The notes beneath the pieces are model-generated. The model had not been told where the DNA came from. It worked only from the letters and a program-made list of their open reading frames with translations, and did no database searches. The position numbers and the translations under genes were made by a program. From an uncultured Winogradskyella sp. (GTDB lineage: Bacteria; Bacteroidota; Bacteroidia; Flavobacteriales; Flavobacteriaceae), in NCBI RefSeq assembly GCF_947496485.1, contig NZ_CANMCZ010000001.1, forward strand, positions 119,596 to 183,595: DNA of 64,000 nucleotides, in the 5' to 3' direction. Shown piece after piece: positions 7,913 through 17,262 of this stretch (the stretch's first letter is position 1; each line of letters begins with the position of its first letter).

Positions 7913-9799
7913 TTAATTCCAGTGGGTGTGATAGTTTTTCCCAGAATCATCATCTAACCTTTGATAAGTATGCGCCCCAAAATAATCGCGTTGTGCTTGA
8001 ATGATATTTGCAGAAGTATATGCTGTCGTAATTCCGTTTAGAAATTGAATCGCTTCTGCAAAAGCAGGTATTGCTAAGTCATTTAACACACATTGCGACA
8101 CCACTTTTTTTGCCGAAGTTTTATATAAATTTATAAGAGTTATAATCTCTGGATTGGTTAAAATGTTAGTTGTGTTTTTAAAGACTTCAACCAATTTTTC
8201 CATTAAAGAAGATCTAATAATACAGCCATTGGTCCATATTCTTGCTATTTCACTTAAGTTTAGGCTCCAATTGAATCTGTTAGATGCTTCATTTATCAAT
8301 TTAAAACCTTGATAATGATTAATAATTCTCGCGAATTGATAGGCTTCTAACAGGTCATTTGAAGTTATACCTAATTCCGTAGTAATTACTTTTTTAAAAT
8401 TCTTACTTAGCTGAATACGTTCTTCCTTATAAAACGAAATATAACGAGAAAACAAAGCGGAAGCAATTAAAGTATTTGGTACACCAAGCTCTGCTGAAGC
8501 AATGGTTGTCCAGTTTCCTGTGCCTTTATTTCCTGCTTTGTCTAATACTTTATTTACCAAAAATTCGCCACCTTCTTTCTTTCCAAAAATAGTAGTAGTT
8601 ATTTCTAACAAGTAACTGTTCGACCTGTCTTTCCAAGACTCTAAGGTATTAGCAATGTCATCAGGATTCTGACCTAAAGCTTTTAGAATTGTAGCTACTT
8701 CAGCCAATAATTGCATTTCTACATACTCAATTCCATTGTGCACCATTTTTATAAAATGACCACTTCCTTCTGGTCCAACATAAGTACAGCATGGCAATCC
8801 ATTTTGGTCTTTAGCAGAAATAGTTTCTAGAAATGGTTGCACTTGTTTATAAGCATCTAAATCACCACTTGGCATAATGGATGGCCCTTTTAAAGCACCT
8901 TCTTCGCCTCCTGAAACTCCTGCTCCAATAAGGTGTATACCTTTCGTTTTTAAGTAATCGTTACGCTTCTTTGTTTTTTTATAGTTAGAGTTTCCGCCAT
9001 CAATTAAAATGTCGTTTTTAGATAAATGAGGTAATAAATCTTCAATTACATAATCAATAGTTTTTCCAGCATTGACCATAAGCATGATGCGTCGTGGTTG
9101 GTGCAAAGAATTCACGAAAGCTGAAATATCATCAAAAGTAGACGCATTAGATAGTTCTGGAAATTCAGCTCTAAAGTTTTTAGCAATATCGACTTCAACA
9201 TCTTCAACATGTCTATTAAACATTGAAATTTTAAACCCATTATTTGCTAAGTTTCTGCATAGGCTCTTACCCATAACACCTAAACCAAATAATCCAAATT
9301 CTGATTTATCCTCTAAATGATTTTTTACTTCGACTATAATTTCTTTTAGCTCAAGGGTTATATCTATTGTAATTGCGCTTTTTGGCTGTTCTAGCGTCTC
9401 AAACTGGGATTTTAGTAATTCTGAAGGCATAAAATGACCTTTTCTAATTCGTAATCTTTCTAAAATTTGTTCAAAAGAACCAGATAAATGCACCCATTTT
9501 GTTTGACTTTCAATAGTTGAACTTAAAGTATCACGATACTTTTGTTTTAGTGCTGAACACGCAATAACACAACTGTTTTTTGTAAGTTGTTGTTTAGCTA
9601 GATTATTTAAAGTCTCTAACCAAACTTTTCTATCATCATCATTTAACGGGTTTCCACTAGACATTTTCACAACGTTACCTTCGGGATGAAAGTCATCACC
9701 ATCAAAAAAAGGAATCTTAAAGTCTTGTGCTAGCAATTTTCCAATGGTACTTTTTCCACTTCCAGAAACACCCATTATGAAAATTACTCTATTATTCAT
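7913..9799 (-). CDS. Gluconokinase / 6-phosphogluconate dehydrogenase fusion protein
   Basis: A single 628-residue reading frame joining two complete enzymes. Residues about 1-160 are a GntK-type gluconokinase with the P-loop GVSGSGKST (10-18) and DGDDFHPEGN. Residues about 165-628 are 6-phosphogluconate dehydrogenase with the Rossmann motif GLGVMGKSL, SGGEEGALKGPSIMPSG, the catalytic-lysine segment HFIKMVHNGIEY and KGTGNWT. Together they would turn gluconate into ribulose 5-phosphate, CO2 and NADPH. NADPH could feed the SDR of the same operon; that is inference. No frameshift or stop separates the halves. It lies 42 bp after the outer-membrane barrel gene. Confidence 0.93.
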   Translation of the reverse strand: MNNRVIFIMGVSGSGKSTIGKLLAQDFKIPFFDGDDFHPEGNVVKMSSGNPLNDDDRKVWLETLNNLAKQQLTKNSCVIACSALKQKYRDTLSSTIESQTKWVHLSGSFEQILERLRIRKGHFMPSELLKSQFETLEQPKSAITIDITLELKEIIVEVKNHLEDKSEFGLFGLGVMGKSLCRNLANNGFKISMFNRHVEDVEVDIAKNFRAEFPELSNASTFDDISAFVNSLHQPRRIMLMVNAGKTIDYVIEDLLPHLSKNDILIDGGNSNYKKTKKRNDYLKTKGIHLIGAGVSGGEEGALKGPSIMPSGDLDAYKQVQPFLETISAKDQNGLPCCTYVGPEGSGHFIKMVHNGIEYVEMQLLAEVATILKALGQNPDDIANTLESWKDRSNSYLLEITTTIFGKKEGGEFLVNKVLDKAGNKGTGNWTTIASAELGVPNTLIASALFSRYISFYKEERIQLSKNFKKVITTELGITSNDLLEAYQFARIINHYQGFKLINEASNRFNWSLNLSEIARIWTNGCIIRSSLMEKLVEVFKNTTNILTNPEIITLINLYKTSAKKVVSQCVLNDLAIPAFAEAIQFLNGITTAYTSANIIQAQRDYFGAHTYQRLDDDSGKNYHTHWN

Positions 9800-9841
9800 G
9801 ATTTAAAAACAACCGATATATTAACCTACCTATTAATCATT

Positions 9842-11044
9842 TTAAAATATTTGATATCCAAAAATTAAAGCAACTTGATTAAAATCAGCATTGACATTGG
9901 GATAATCATTTAACATTTCTCTTGGACTATCGTATCTAAATTCTACACTGAATTGCTTAAACATATATCCAGCACCTATCGAAAAAGCAGCTCCGTTCTC
10001 AATATTATAATCTAATACAGTCCCATAGTGAACCCGAGAATCTATAGGAAATATTAAAGAATAAAAACCATTTAAGAATATTTTGGAGTTATCATTAAGA
10101 AAAAAATAATGTCTTAGACCTATTGGTAATTCGATAGTTTTATAATAAACTTCCGCGTTATCATCAGTAAAATTAATAGGATTTAGTACCGTTGTCTTAG
10201 CTTGATAATTCTGATAGCTTGGTTCTAAAATAAATGCCCACTTGTCGTTATTAAAAGGTAGTAATAATTCTACCTCAGCACCCAATCTAAAAATAAGTTT
10301 GTTTTCAAAATCTGCATCTCTACTATCTCTATTAGCACCTCTAATTGAAACTGAACTTGAAGCGATTCCGGCTTTTACTCTTAAATTAAATAAATCTTTT
10401 TTATTATTTTTTTGATAATTAACAGTCTGAATAGATTTATCGCATTCGTTAAATCTCTCAAATAAAGATGATAAATCTTGGGTATTATAGTCCAAGTTGC
10501 CTAGTTGGTTTTCATTAATTTCATCACACTTTATACTATTTAACAATTGCTGTCTGTAATAATTGTTTTGACCTATTACACTTCCCTTTATTTTATATCT
10601 CTTATATACGAGTTGCTTAATAGGATTATTATTAATTTTATAAAAAAAGCGGTTAAGCAAACCATCTTCATACTTATATAAATTACCTTTACCCTCTACA
10701 ACAAGTCTCAAAAACAATTCTTCAATCTTAAAGATTGGGTTTCTATTTACTGATAAATCGTCTATATTATCACTAGATCTATCTATTTCTACTTTAGCCC
10801 TGATATATTTTGAACTACCATAAATCTCGAAAACCTTTATTTCTTTAATTGTATGAGTTTTAACATAACCAGATTCAGATAATTTATATTTGAAATCGAT
10901 TGGATTATCTTTCCAATCGATGTTTTTAATTAAGCATTCTATTTTTTCATTAGAATTAGTTATAAACGATCCTTTTTCAAAATTAGTTTGAGCAAAAAAA
11001 GAACTACTCACAATTAAAAAAATAACTAAAAAATTATATCTCAT
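9842..11044 (-). CDS. Outer-membrane beta-barrel protein of unknown function
   Basis: A 400-residue protein with a signal peptide (MRYNFLVIFLIVSSSFFAQ). A globular N-terminal part (about 20-210) has alternating charged and aromatic residues. The C-terminal part (about 220-400) shows alternating strand patterns and ends in Phe (FGYQIF), as expected for a porin-like barrel inserted by BAM. Proteins of this type are sometimes labelled tRNA-modification GTPase in databases, but no P-loop or other G motif is present. It lies 7 bp after a PL7 gene, inside the alginate transcript. A role in sugar passage or surface anchoring is possible but not shown. Confidence 0.7.
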   Translation of the reverse strand: MRYNFLVIFLIVSSSFFAQTNFEKGSFITNSNEKIECLIKNIDWKDNPIDFKYKLSESGYVKTHTIKEIKVFEIYGSSKYIRAKVEIDRSSDNIDDLSVNRNPIFKIEELFLRLVVEGKGNLYKYEDGLLNRFFYKINNNPIKQLVYKRYKIKGSVIGQNNYYRQQLLNSIKCDEINENQLGNLDYNTQDLSSLFERFNECDKSIQTVNYQKNNKKDLFNLRVKAGIASSSVSIRGANRDSRDADFENKLIFRLGAEVELLLPFNNDKWAFILEPSYQNYQAKTTVLNPINFTDDNAEVYYKTIELPIGLRHYFFLNDNSKIFLNGFYSLIFPIDSRVHYGTVLDYNIENGAAFSIGAGYMFKQFSVEFRYDSPREMLNDYPNVNADFNQVALIFGYQIF

Positions 11045-11051
11045 TCAAAAA

Positions 11052-12089
11052 TTATTTATTAGGTGTTATTCCTTCTCCCAAAGTCGCCTCTCTAAACCAA
11101 ACCTCTGCATAGCTTCCATTTTCATATTGTTTGGCTATATCACCTCCATAGGTTTCAGATTTGGTGCTACCTGGATTAGCTTGATTATAACAACCTTGTT
11201 TGAAGTAATTTTTTTCGCCAGCATAGGCCATTTCGCGTTCAACTCCACCACCTTTTTCTCTGTTAGCATACACCTTTTTAACCTGTTCTGGCACGTCTTC
11301 TCTAGTCGCAAATTCTGATTTAATTAGACTTTTGATATGTTTTACCGTTTTATGACCTTCACTTTTAAAAGTCAAATACATAACACCTTTATACACGTTA
11401 ACTTCGTAACTAAATTCTTCCCCTAAAGCAATACCATTTTCTGGTTCTTTTGGATAATCTGTTGGACTTGAACCCACAACAGAAAAATCATGTCCCCAAA
11501 CAGCAGTAGAATAATCAAATCTTCCAATATTATCACCTTTTGTATTGATTTCATAATTCCAAAATACAGAGCCTTTTGTATGACCAGGGAATTTTTTATA
11601 ATAGATTTTTAAAGGTTCGTTTTCATGACCTTCATCACTATGAATTTGACCGATGACGACTGAATAGGAAGACGCTTTTGTGGCATGACCAGTAGTGGAG
11701 ACATGTTGCACTTTTAAGGTACCTGTTAGTTTTCCGCCAGTTTCTGGAATCCAGTGTGCTTTTTCACCTAATTCTGTACGTGTATTTTTTGATGTTCTTG
11801 AGGTGATACCAGCATTAGGCGTTTTATAAACTACCCAATTTGTACCATTTTCTTTTTCAACATAGAAAAAATCATCTTTTTGGTAATTTACTAAATCATC
11901 AACATGAGTTCCATCACCTAAAAGGATTTTCCACTTGTCCATAAACGGAATGACATCACTCGGGTAAATCTTTGCTTTTGAAACTTCCTCATTGGATTTC
12001 TTAGTGTCATCACCACAACTATTCATTAATATTGTAATACTAATCAATAAAAGAAGCTTAAATACTGTTTTATTATTCTGAGAATCCAT
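11052..12089 (-). CDS. PL7-family alginate lyase, lipoprotein (copy b)
   Basis: A 345-residue protein with a lipoprotein leader (ILMNSC) and one PL7 domain. Active-cleft motifs are NTRTELGEK, VIGQIHSDEG and YFKQGCYNQ. The layout and many segments match the PL7 gene at 5492-6586, such as SDVIPFMDKWKILLGDG against SDVIPFFNHWKLILGDG. They are close paralogues and may differ in preference for M- or G-rich blocks. A 75-bp gap separates it from kdgK upstream. I found no operator copy there, so it is probably on the long transcript starting near 16460. Confidence 0.92.
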   Translation of the reverse strand: MDSQNNKTVFKLLLLISITILMNSCGDDTKKSNEEVSKAKIYPSDVIPFMDKWKILLGDGTHVDDLVNYQKDDFFYVEKENGTNWVVYKTPNAGITSRTSKNTRTELGEKAHWIPETGGKLTGTLKVQHVSTTGHATKASSYSVVIGQIHSDEGHENEPLKIYYKKFPGHTKGSVFWNYEINTKGDNIGRFDYSTAVWGHDFSVVGSSPTDYPKEPENGIALGEEFSYEVNVYKGVMYLTFKSEGHKTVKHIKSLIKSEFATREDVPEQVKKVYANREKGGGVEREMAYAGEKNYFKQGCYNQANPGSTKSETYGGDIAKQYENGSYAEVWFREATLGEGITPNK

Positions 12090-12164
12090 AATTAGTTCAT
12101 TTATTGAATTATCGTGAAATGAAATACTTGCTTCAACTATTTATCAATAGTATTTCTTCTTAAA

Positions 12165-13166
12165 CTACCTCTTTATTGCTCCAGCAGTATCACTTTGCAA
12201 TAAGGTTTCTACGTTCTCAAGAGACACCGTATTTACATCACCCGGAACAGTATGTTTCAATGCACAAGCTGCCGAAGCAAATTCTATAGCCTGTTTATTA
12301 TCATAATGTAGTAACCCATAGATTAAACCAGCGGCAAATGCATCACCAGTACCAACTCGATCTATAATGTGAGTTATGTTTAGCATATCGGATTTAATGT
12401 AATCTTGCCCATTCCACATTTTTCCTTGAATTTGATGGTGTGATGCACTAATGATCCTTCTTGTTTTTTTGACTACTTTCTTTATGTTAGGAAAAAGGTC
12501 TATTAGTTCTATAGCTAAATCCTGGAATTTATCGTCTAATTTACCTAAGGAAAACATTTCGCGAATACCACTACTACTGGTTATTACAACATCAGTATTA
12601 CGCACTAAATCAGGAATGACTTCCTGCATTGTTTTTCCGTATTTCCACATATTATTCCGCGAATTAATATCTCCTGAAACTGTTATTCCTAATTTGTTCG
12701 CTGTTTTAATAGCATCTAAACAAGAATTTGCAGCTCCTTTTGAAATAGCAGGTGTTATACCTGTCCAATGGAACCAATCGGCATCCTTGAGGACATCTTC
12801 CCAATCTATCATTGATGGTTCTATCAAGGAAAATGCAGAACCTTCTCTTTCATAAATGACTTCACTAGATCTATGTACGGCACCTTTTTCGAGAAAATAC
12901 TTGCCCATCATCTCATCACCATAAATAACATGCTCTGTGCTTAACCAATGTTTTCGTAAAAATTGAGTAGCAGCTTTTCCAAGGGCATTATCAGGAAAAC
13001 GTGTGACGTGAGCTGCTTTCATCCCCAAGTAAGCACATGAAATACCTACATTTGCTTCGCCTCCACCGTAAACAAGCTCGAATGAAGAAGCCTGTGAAAA
13101 TTTTTCATAACCAGGTGGCGACAATCGCATCATAACCTCACCGAATGTTATTACTTTTTTGGCCAT
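12165..13166 (-). CDS. kdgK: 2-keto-3-deoxygluconate kinase (PfkB family)
   Basis: A 333-residue ribokinase-fold sugar kinase. The N-terminal substrate motif GGGEANVGISCAYLG is near 34-48. The C-terminal ATP and catalytic motif DRVGTGDAFAAGLIYG is near residues 270-285 and contains the general-base Asp. KdgK phosphorylates KDG from the SDR step to KDPG. The KDPG aldolase needed next is not in the window. It lies 5 bp after the PL6 stop, so translation is probably coupled. PfkB members can also take fructose or other sugars; the locus makes KDG the best assignment. Confidence 0.88.
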   Translation of the reverse strand: MAKKVITFGEVMMRLSPPGYEKFSQASSFELVYGGGEANVGISCAYLGMKAAHVTRFPDNALGKAATQFLRKHWLSTEHVIYGDEMMGKYFLEKGAVHRSSEVIYEREGSAFSLIEPSMIDWEDVLKDADWFHWTGITPAISKGAANSCLDAIKTANKLGITVSGDINSRNNMWKYGKTMQEVIPDLVRNTDVVITSSSGIREMFSLGKLDDKFQDLAIELIDLFPNIKKVVKKTRRIISASHHQIQGKMWNGQDYIKSDMLNITHIIDRVGTGDAFAAGLIYGLLHYDNKQAIEFASAACALKHTVPGDVNTVSLENVETLLQSDTAGAIKR

Positions 13167-13171
13167 AACTT

Positions 13172-15496
13172 CTAATACATCAACTTCATTACTAAATTTT
13201 CTTCTGTTTTTATTTTTCCAGAATTAGTTAAGCTGTTTTCAGACTCTACATTATTCTTTGCTCCCCATAAAATAGACACAAATTGAACTGGGTTATTTTT
13301 AAATGTGTTTTTAGTAATATTTACATTTACAATACCATTATGATTTAATAACCTTTTGTTTTTCTCTTTTACTCCACAATTGGTAAATGTGCTATTGGTT
13401 ACTAAAAGGTTTCCACCAATGGTAGACTCATCATATCCGCCTCTGTAATAATCTATAACATTAGCTTTAACATTATTGAAATTACAGTTATTAATAGTTA
13501 AATATTCTGTGTTATAATCTCCTTTGTCGTTTGTTTCTTCAGATAATTCGATTCCGTTTTCACAATTTGAAATTGATGTGTTTTCAAAAGTAACACGTTC
13601 TGCAAACGATTCTTTATAGGCTTTTAAGACGTAATTAAAATCCTTTATTGTTGAATTTAAAACTGTTAATCCAAAGTGATTAGACATGTTTTCTTTTAAA
13701 CTTGCAAACGCGTAGTTGGTATTGTTTCCTTTTAAGTTTAGAAAATTAACTGTTAGTTTTCCTTTAGGTTGCAATGAAAACAATGGTGTATTTGATGCTC
13801 CTGAAAACACAACTTCAGCTTTTCCTTCAGATTGAATAGTCAATGTTTTATTAATTACTAAAGAATTATTCACATTATAAATACCTTCTGCCAAAGCGAT
13901 AATATCTCCATTTTCTGCCTCATTAATTTTAACTTGTAATTCTTCTGTTTTAGTTACAGAATGCGTTACAGGTTCTTTAGCTTCAATTTCATTTGAAAAC
14001 CAAGTGGTTCCATATTTAGATTTATCTAAAATATTTGGGTCCGATACGTCTTTGCCTATTACTGCACCAATACTCTTACTGTCTTTTCTAGAAACACCAA
14101 ATAAATCGGTTTCGATAGTATTAAAATCGAAGCCATTATATGCTTCAAAATCATTTGGTATTCCTGTTGGAATATAAATGTTGTCAGTTAGTATTTTTGG
14201 GTCTAAAGGAGCTTCAACAATTCCACCATTAAAATCTTTGAATTTTACACCTTTATTATCTACAATATTGTTTTTGAACATAACGCCATCTGCTTTATCG
14301 TTTTCAACAACAATGTTTTCTAATCCTTTTTCATTATAAATAATATTATTAGCAACCGTAGTTCTAATAGCTCTTGCCGAGCGAATTTCGGATGGTGGCA
14401 ATACATCAGCTTGTGCAATATTTGTCCCCACACCAAATTGCCAAGGTGAACTACAATTCACATAGGTATTATAAGCCACGACAACATCTGTAACTTGATT
14501 ATAACGGTTTAACGGCGATTTTGGAATACCATTCATTACTGCTAATGGGCTTCTAAAACTTTTACCTTTTAGTCCATAAAAATAGTTATTAACTACCCAA
14601 TGTCCTGTATTAATAATTCTGATTCCTCCATAGTTTTCGTTTACACCATCTCCTATAAAATAGTTTCCGTCAATCGTTACATAATTTCCATGACGTGTTA
14701 CTAAAGAGCCTTCACTCTTATAGAATACATTATTTTTAAATACATTAAAATTTGTCTTACTAGAAATAACCTCAACCTCACCATTACATTCTTCAAATAA
14801 GTTATTAGCAACATATGTATGACTCGGTGACATCGACGTATAACTATCTCCCAGTTGAATTGTTTCACCACTTGGACCTCCTTTTACTGGTCTTGGCCCA
14901 AAATGGTTGTTTACAATTTGATGGTAATTATTAATACTTTCTACACCAGCAATACTGACTCTTACAGTTGGACCTCTATTTGTTTTTCCTGCGATATAAC
15001 AATTACTTAACTCATTATGTCTTCCCCAAAATTGAACCCATAAATCGCTTTTATCGCGTTTTGGTTTATTAAAATCTTCAATAACGCTATTGGTAAATTT
15101 GCAATTGTTCGCTATCTCGTCTAATGTATCTTTATGACTTATTTTAAAGTCTACTACAGCATTTGATGGAGAAAAACCATTTTTAAAATGTAAACCATCA
15201 ACTACTAAATACTCTCCACCAAATTTTAAATAGGATTGACCTTCAATACTAACTTTACCAGGTGTTTCTGCTTTTAGAGTTATAGGTTTATCTTTAGTTC
15301 CTTTGCCTCTGAATTTAATTTTAACATCTTTCCAAACACCATTTTTTAGAATTATATTATCACCTGGTTCAGCACTTGATATCGCTTTATTTAGTTCATC
15401 TGCACTAGAAATTACTTGATTGGAATTTGATTCAGATATCTCATCACAAGATAAAAACAAGGCCAGTAAGCCGACAGCTAATAAATATTTCTTCAT
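13172..15496 (-). CDS. PL6-family alginate lyase, lipoprotein
   Basis: A 774-residue protein with a lipoprotein leader (LLALFLSCDE) and a right-handed parallel beta-helix built of many N/V/G-rich coils. The catalytic Lys and Arg of the chondroitinase B/PL6 fold are recognisable in EVISSKTNFN and LVTRHGNY. Residues after about 520 form a second, shorter beta-helix-like domain, as in the two-domain members of PL6. These enzymes usually cut MG or G-rich blocks. It starts 18 bp after PL7 copy a and is the second gene of the long alginate transcript. Confidence 0.92.
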   Translation of the reverse strand: MKKYLLAVGLLALFLSCDEISESNSNQVISSADELNKAISSAEPGDNIILKNGVWKDVKIKFRGKGTKDKPITLKAETPGKVSIEGQSYLKFGGEYLVVDGLHFKNGFSPSNAVVDFKISHKDTLDEIANNCKFTNSVIEDFNKPKRDKSDLWVQFWGRHNELSNCYIAGKTNRGPTVRVSIAGVESINNYHQIVNNHFGPRPVKGGPSGETIQLGDSYTSMSPSHTYVANNLFEECNGEVEVISSKTNFNVFKNNVFYKSEGSLVTRHGNYVTIDGNYFIGDGVNENYGGIRIINTGHWVVNNYFYGLKGKSFRSPLAVMNGIPKSPLNRYNQVTDVVVAYNTYVNCSSPWQFGVGTNIAQADVLPPSEIRSARAIRTTVANNIIYNEKGLENIVVENDKADGVMFKNNIVDNKGVKFKDFNGGIVEAPLDPKILTDNIYIPTGIPNDFEAYNGFDFNTIETDLFGVSRKDSKSIGAVIGKDVSDPNILDKSKYGTTWFSNEIEAKEPVTHSVTKTEELQVKINEAENGDIIALAEGIYNVNNSLVINKTLTIQSEGKAEVVFSGASNTPLFSLQPKGKLTVNFLNLKGNNTNYAFASLKENMSNHFGLTVLNSTIKDFNYVLKAYKESFAERVTFENTSISNCENGIELSEETNDKGDYNTEYLTINNCNFNNVKANVIDYYRGGYDESTIGGNLLVTNSTFTNCGVKEKNKRLLNHNGIVNVNITKNTFKNNPVQFVSILWGAKNNVESENSLTNSGKIKTEENLVMKLMY

Positions 15497-15514
15497 TTAT
15501 ATATTTTTTAGTAC

Positions 15515-16426
15515 TTAATGAGATACTTCTAATTCAAAAAATTTTACTTTAGAAAATGCTCCTTCAGCAGTAGAACCTAGATAATTTCCTGCTTTATAAT
15601 AATTTTGAAAAGGCCATTTTTCTAAACTTACATCTTCATAAACTAAAGGTTCATTTTCATTGAGTTGTAATTCTAATCTGGCATCTGAAGCTGTAATTCT
15701 AAAATCAAAAGCCTCAAAACCAACATAGCCCATATTATCTTTTATATCATACCAAGTAGAACTTGATGTATCTAAAAGGTCATCACCAGAAGTAGTCTCA
15801 TCCACAAGTGATTTTTTATGAGACCATATGTAGCCATCTTTCCAGTAAATTTTTATTAATGGTGGGCCATTATTAGATGAAAATCCATGGATTGCCATAT
15901 CATTTTCAGAAATAATTCCATGAATTTGCATTACTATAGTTCTATGATATTGACTACTACTTTGAGAATCTTCAGATATGTCTACCAGCTTTAATCGACC
16001 TGTCATATTACCTCCTTGAGCTAATGACCAATTACTTCGAGCATTAGATGGATTAATTAATTCACGTAGCTCAGTTCTAGAATATGAACTATTTGTTGTT
16101 GTTGACGCTGGAAATGTATAAAATTCTATAGAAGAATCTTCAGTATCATCATACATATAAGGTTGTATCGCTGTATTAGTTCTATAACCACCATTGACTA
16201 ATTCATTTGGTTGATACTCATCTGGACTACCATTGTTGTTTTCATCAACTGGCAATGTTACTTTCCAATTTGAAAAATTAATATCTGCGTAAGTAACATC
16301 ATTAACATCATCTGGGTTATCAATAGTGGTAGGCCCTAAACTGTCGTCATCGTTACCATAATTATTAGAACAACTTGATAATAGTATAACAAGAATAGTG
16401 AAGAAAAAAGATGCTCTTAAAGTCAT
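15515..16426 (-). CDS. PL7-family alginate lyase, lipoprotein (copy a), first gene of the long operon
   Basis: Starting at the ATG at 16426 the product has 303 residues: a lipoprotein leader (TILVILLSSC), an Asp-rich linker and a PL7 domain with SRTELREL, IVMQIHGI and YYKAGNYLG. An in-frame TTG at 16468 would give 317 residues, but it lies inside the operator and close to the predicted transcription start, and would place a charged stretch before the leader, so I reject it. This copy is clearly more divergent than the b and c copies and probably represents another PL7 subgroup. Confidence 0.92.
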   Translation of the reverse strand: MTLRASFFFTILVILLSSCSNNYGNDDDSLGPTTIDNPDDVNDVTYADINFSNWKVTLPVDENNNGSPDEYQPNELVNGGYRTNTAIQPYMYDDTEDSSIEFYTFPASTTTNSSYSRTELRELINPSNARSNWSLAQGGNMTGRLKLVDISEDSQSSSQYHRTIVMQIHGIISENDMAIHGFSSNNGPPLIKIYWKDGYIWSHKKSLVDETTSGDDLLDTSSSTWYDIKDNMGYVGFEAFDFRITASDARLELQLNENEPLVYEDVSLEKWPFQNYYKAGNYLGSTAEGAFSKVKFFELEVSH

Positions 16427-16443
16427 ATATTCTTTAATTATAA

Positions 16444-16468
16444 TTGGTTTACCAGATTGGTTAACCAA
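16444..16468. promoter_or_regulatory. Palindromic operator upstream of the PL7a-led operon
   Basis: Arms TTGGTTTACCA and TGGTTAACCAA around GAT, with one mismatch between arms. Third copy of the alginate operator; it begins 18 bp before the PL7a start codon and overlaps the -7 box. The remainder of the 341-bp divergent gap (to 16809) shows only the promoter candidates listed. Confidence 0.8.
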
Positions 16469-16495
16469 ATGTAAGATATTTTTTCTATTTATCAG
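16466..16495 (-). promoter_or_regulatory. Promoter of the long alginate operon
   Basis: Minus-strand TACATTTG (16466-16473) matches TAnnTTTG exactly. A CTG at 16493-16495 occupies the -33 position at the same 19-bp spacing as the other two alginate promoters, in place of TTG. Confidence 0.6.
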
Positions 16496-16735
16496 AAAAT
16501 ATAAAGATAATTATGTAAACAATATACTAATTACCTAAACAAATATAATTAATTGAAAACTAAAGGATACAATAAACGTCCTTCTGATAATCCTATAAAA
16601 TAATCTCAAAAACATATAATTTCCATCTCAAAGTCGTATCAATTATATCAATATTAAAAACTTTGTAAAAATAAATTACCACAGTTTATTTGAACAAATC
16701 ATTAGCGCATTTTGTTTTTAAAGTGTGTAAGAAAG

Positions 16736-16767
16736 TTGTAATTTATACGACTATATTAATATCTTTA
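16736..16767 (+). promoter_or_regulatory. Candidate promoter for the msr operon
   Basis: TTG (16736-16738), a 21-bp spacer and TATCTTTA (16760-16767), one base off TAnnTTTG. The transcript would have a leader of about 35 nt before the msrB ATG at 16810. Weak on its own. Confidence 0.35.
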
Positions 16768-16809
16768 TAAAAAGCATATTATTAACTAGAAAAGAAAGGA
16801 ACCCATATT

Positions 16810-17262
16810 ATGCTAACTTGGAAAGATGTTATCAATTTCTCCGTAAACGGAAACCCAACACCAGATAAACGTGTTGAAAAAACAGAAGCTGAGTGGAGAG
16901 CTCAATTAACTCCAGAACAATTCAGAATTACGAGACAAAAAGGTACAGAACGCGCTCATAGCGGCGCACTTTGTAGCATCTACGATGAAGGTAAATACAA
17001 CTGTATATGTTGTGATACTCCTCTGTTTGATTCTACAATTAAATTTAGTTCTGGTACAGGTTGGCCAAGTTTTACGCAACCTATTAAAGAAAACGCCATT
17101 AAATATGATAAGGATTCATCTTTTGGTATGGTGCGCGTTGAAGTAATGTGTAACACTTGTGATGCCCATTTAGGACATATTTTCCCTGATGGACCAGAAC
17201 CAAGCGGATTACGATACTGTATTAATTCAGAGTCCATGACTTTAGATAAGGAGACTGCTTAA
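16810..17262 (+). CDS. msrB: Peptide-methionine (R)-S-oxide reductase MsrB
   Basis: A 150-residue MsrB. Four zinc ligands come from NCICCD and VMCNTCDAH. The catalytic Cys is in GLRYCINS near the C-terminus, and a resolving-Cys candidate is in GALCSIYDEG. GTGWPSFTQP is the substrate-pocket motif. There is no signal peptide, so it acts in the cytoplasm on methionine-R-sulfoxide. It is the first gene of a seven-gene redox operon. Its TAA overlaps the msrA ATG by one base. Confidence 0.96.
   Translation: MLTWKDVINFSVNGNPTPDKRVEKTEAEWRAQLTPEQFRITRQKGTERAHSGALCSIYDEGKYNCICCDTPLFDSTIKFSSGTGWPSFTQPIKENAIKYDKDSSFGMVRVEVMCNTCDAHLGHIFPDGPEPSGLRYCINSESMTLDKETA

Noticed and set aside
9842-11044. tRNA-modification GTPase label sometimes given to this type of protein
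   Set aside because: No P-loop, switch or G4 motif is present; signal peptide and C-terminal barrel features argue for an outer-membrane protein.
12451-12855. Open frame of 134 codons on the plus strand opposite kdgK
   Set aside because: It is antisense to a well-supported gene, has no recognisable family features and reflects the codon pattern of kdgK.
16427-16468. Longer start for PL7a at a TTG at 16468
   Set aside because: It lies within the palindromic operator and next to the -7 box. The ATG at 16426 gives a normal lipoprotein leader.
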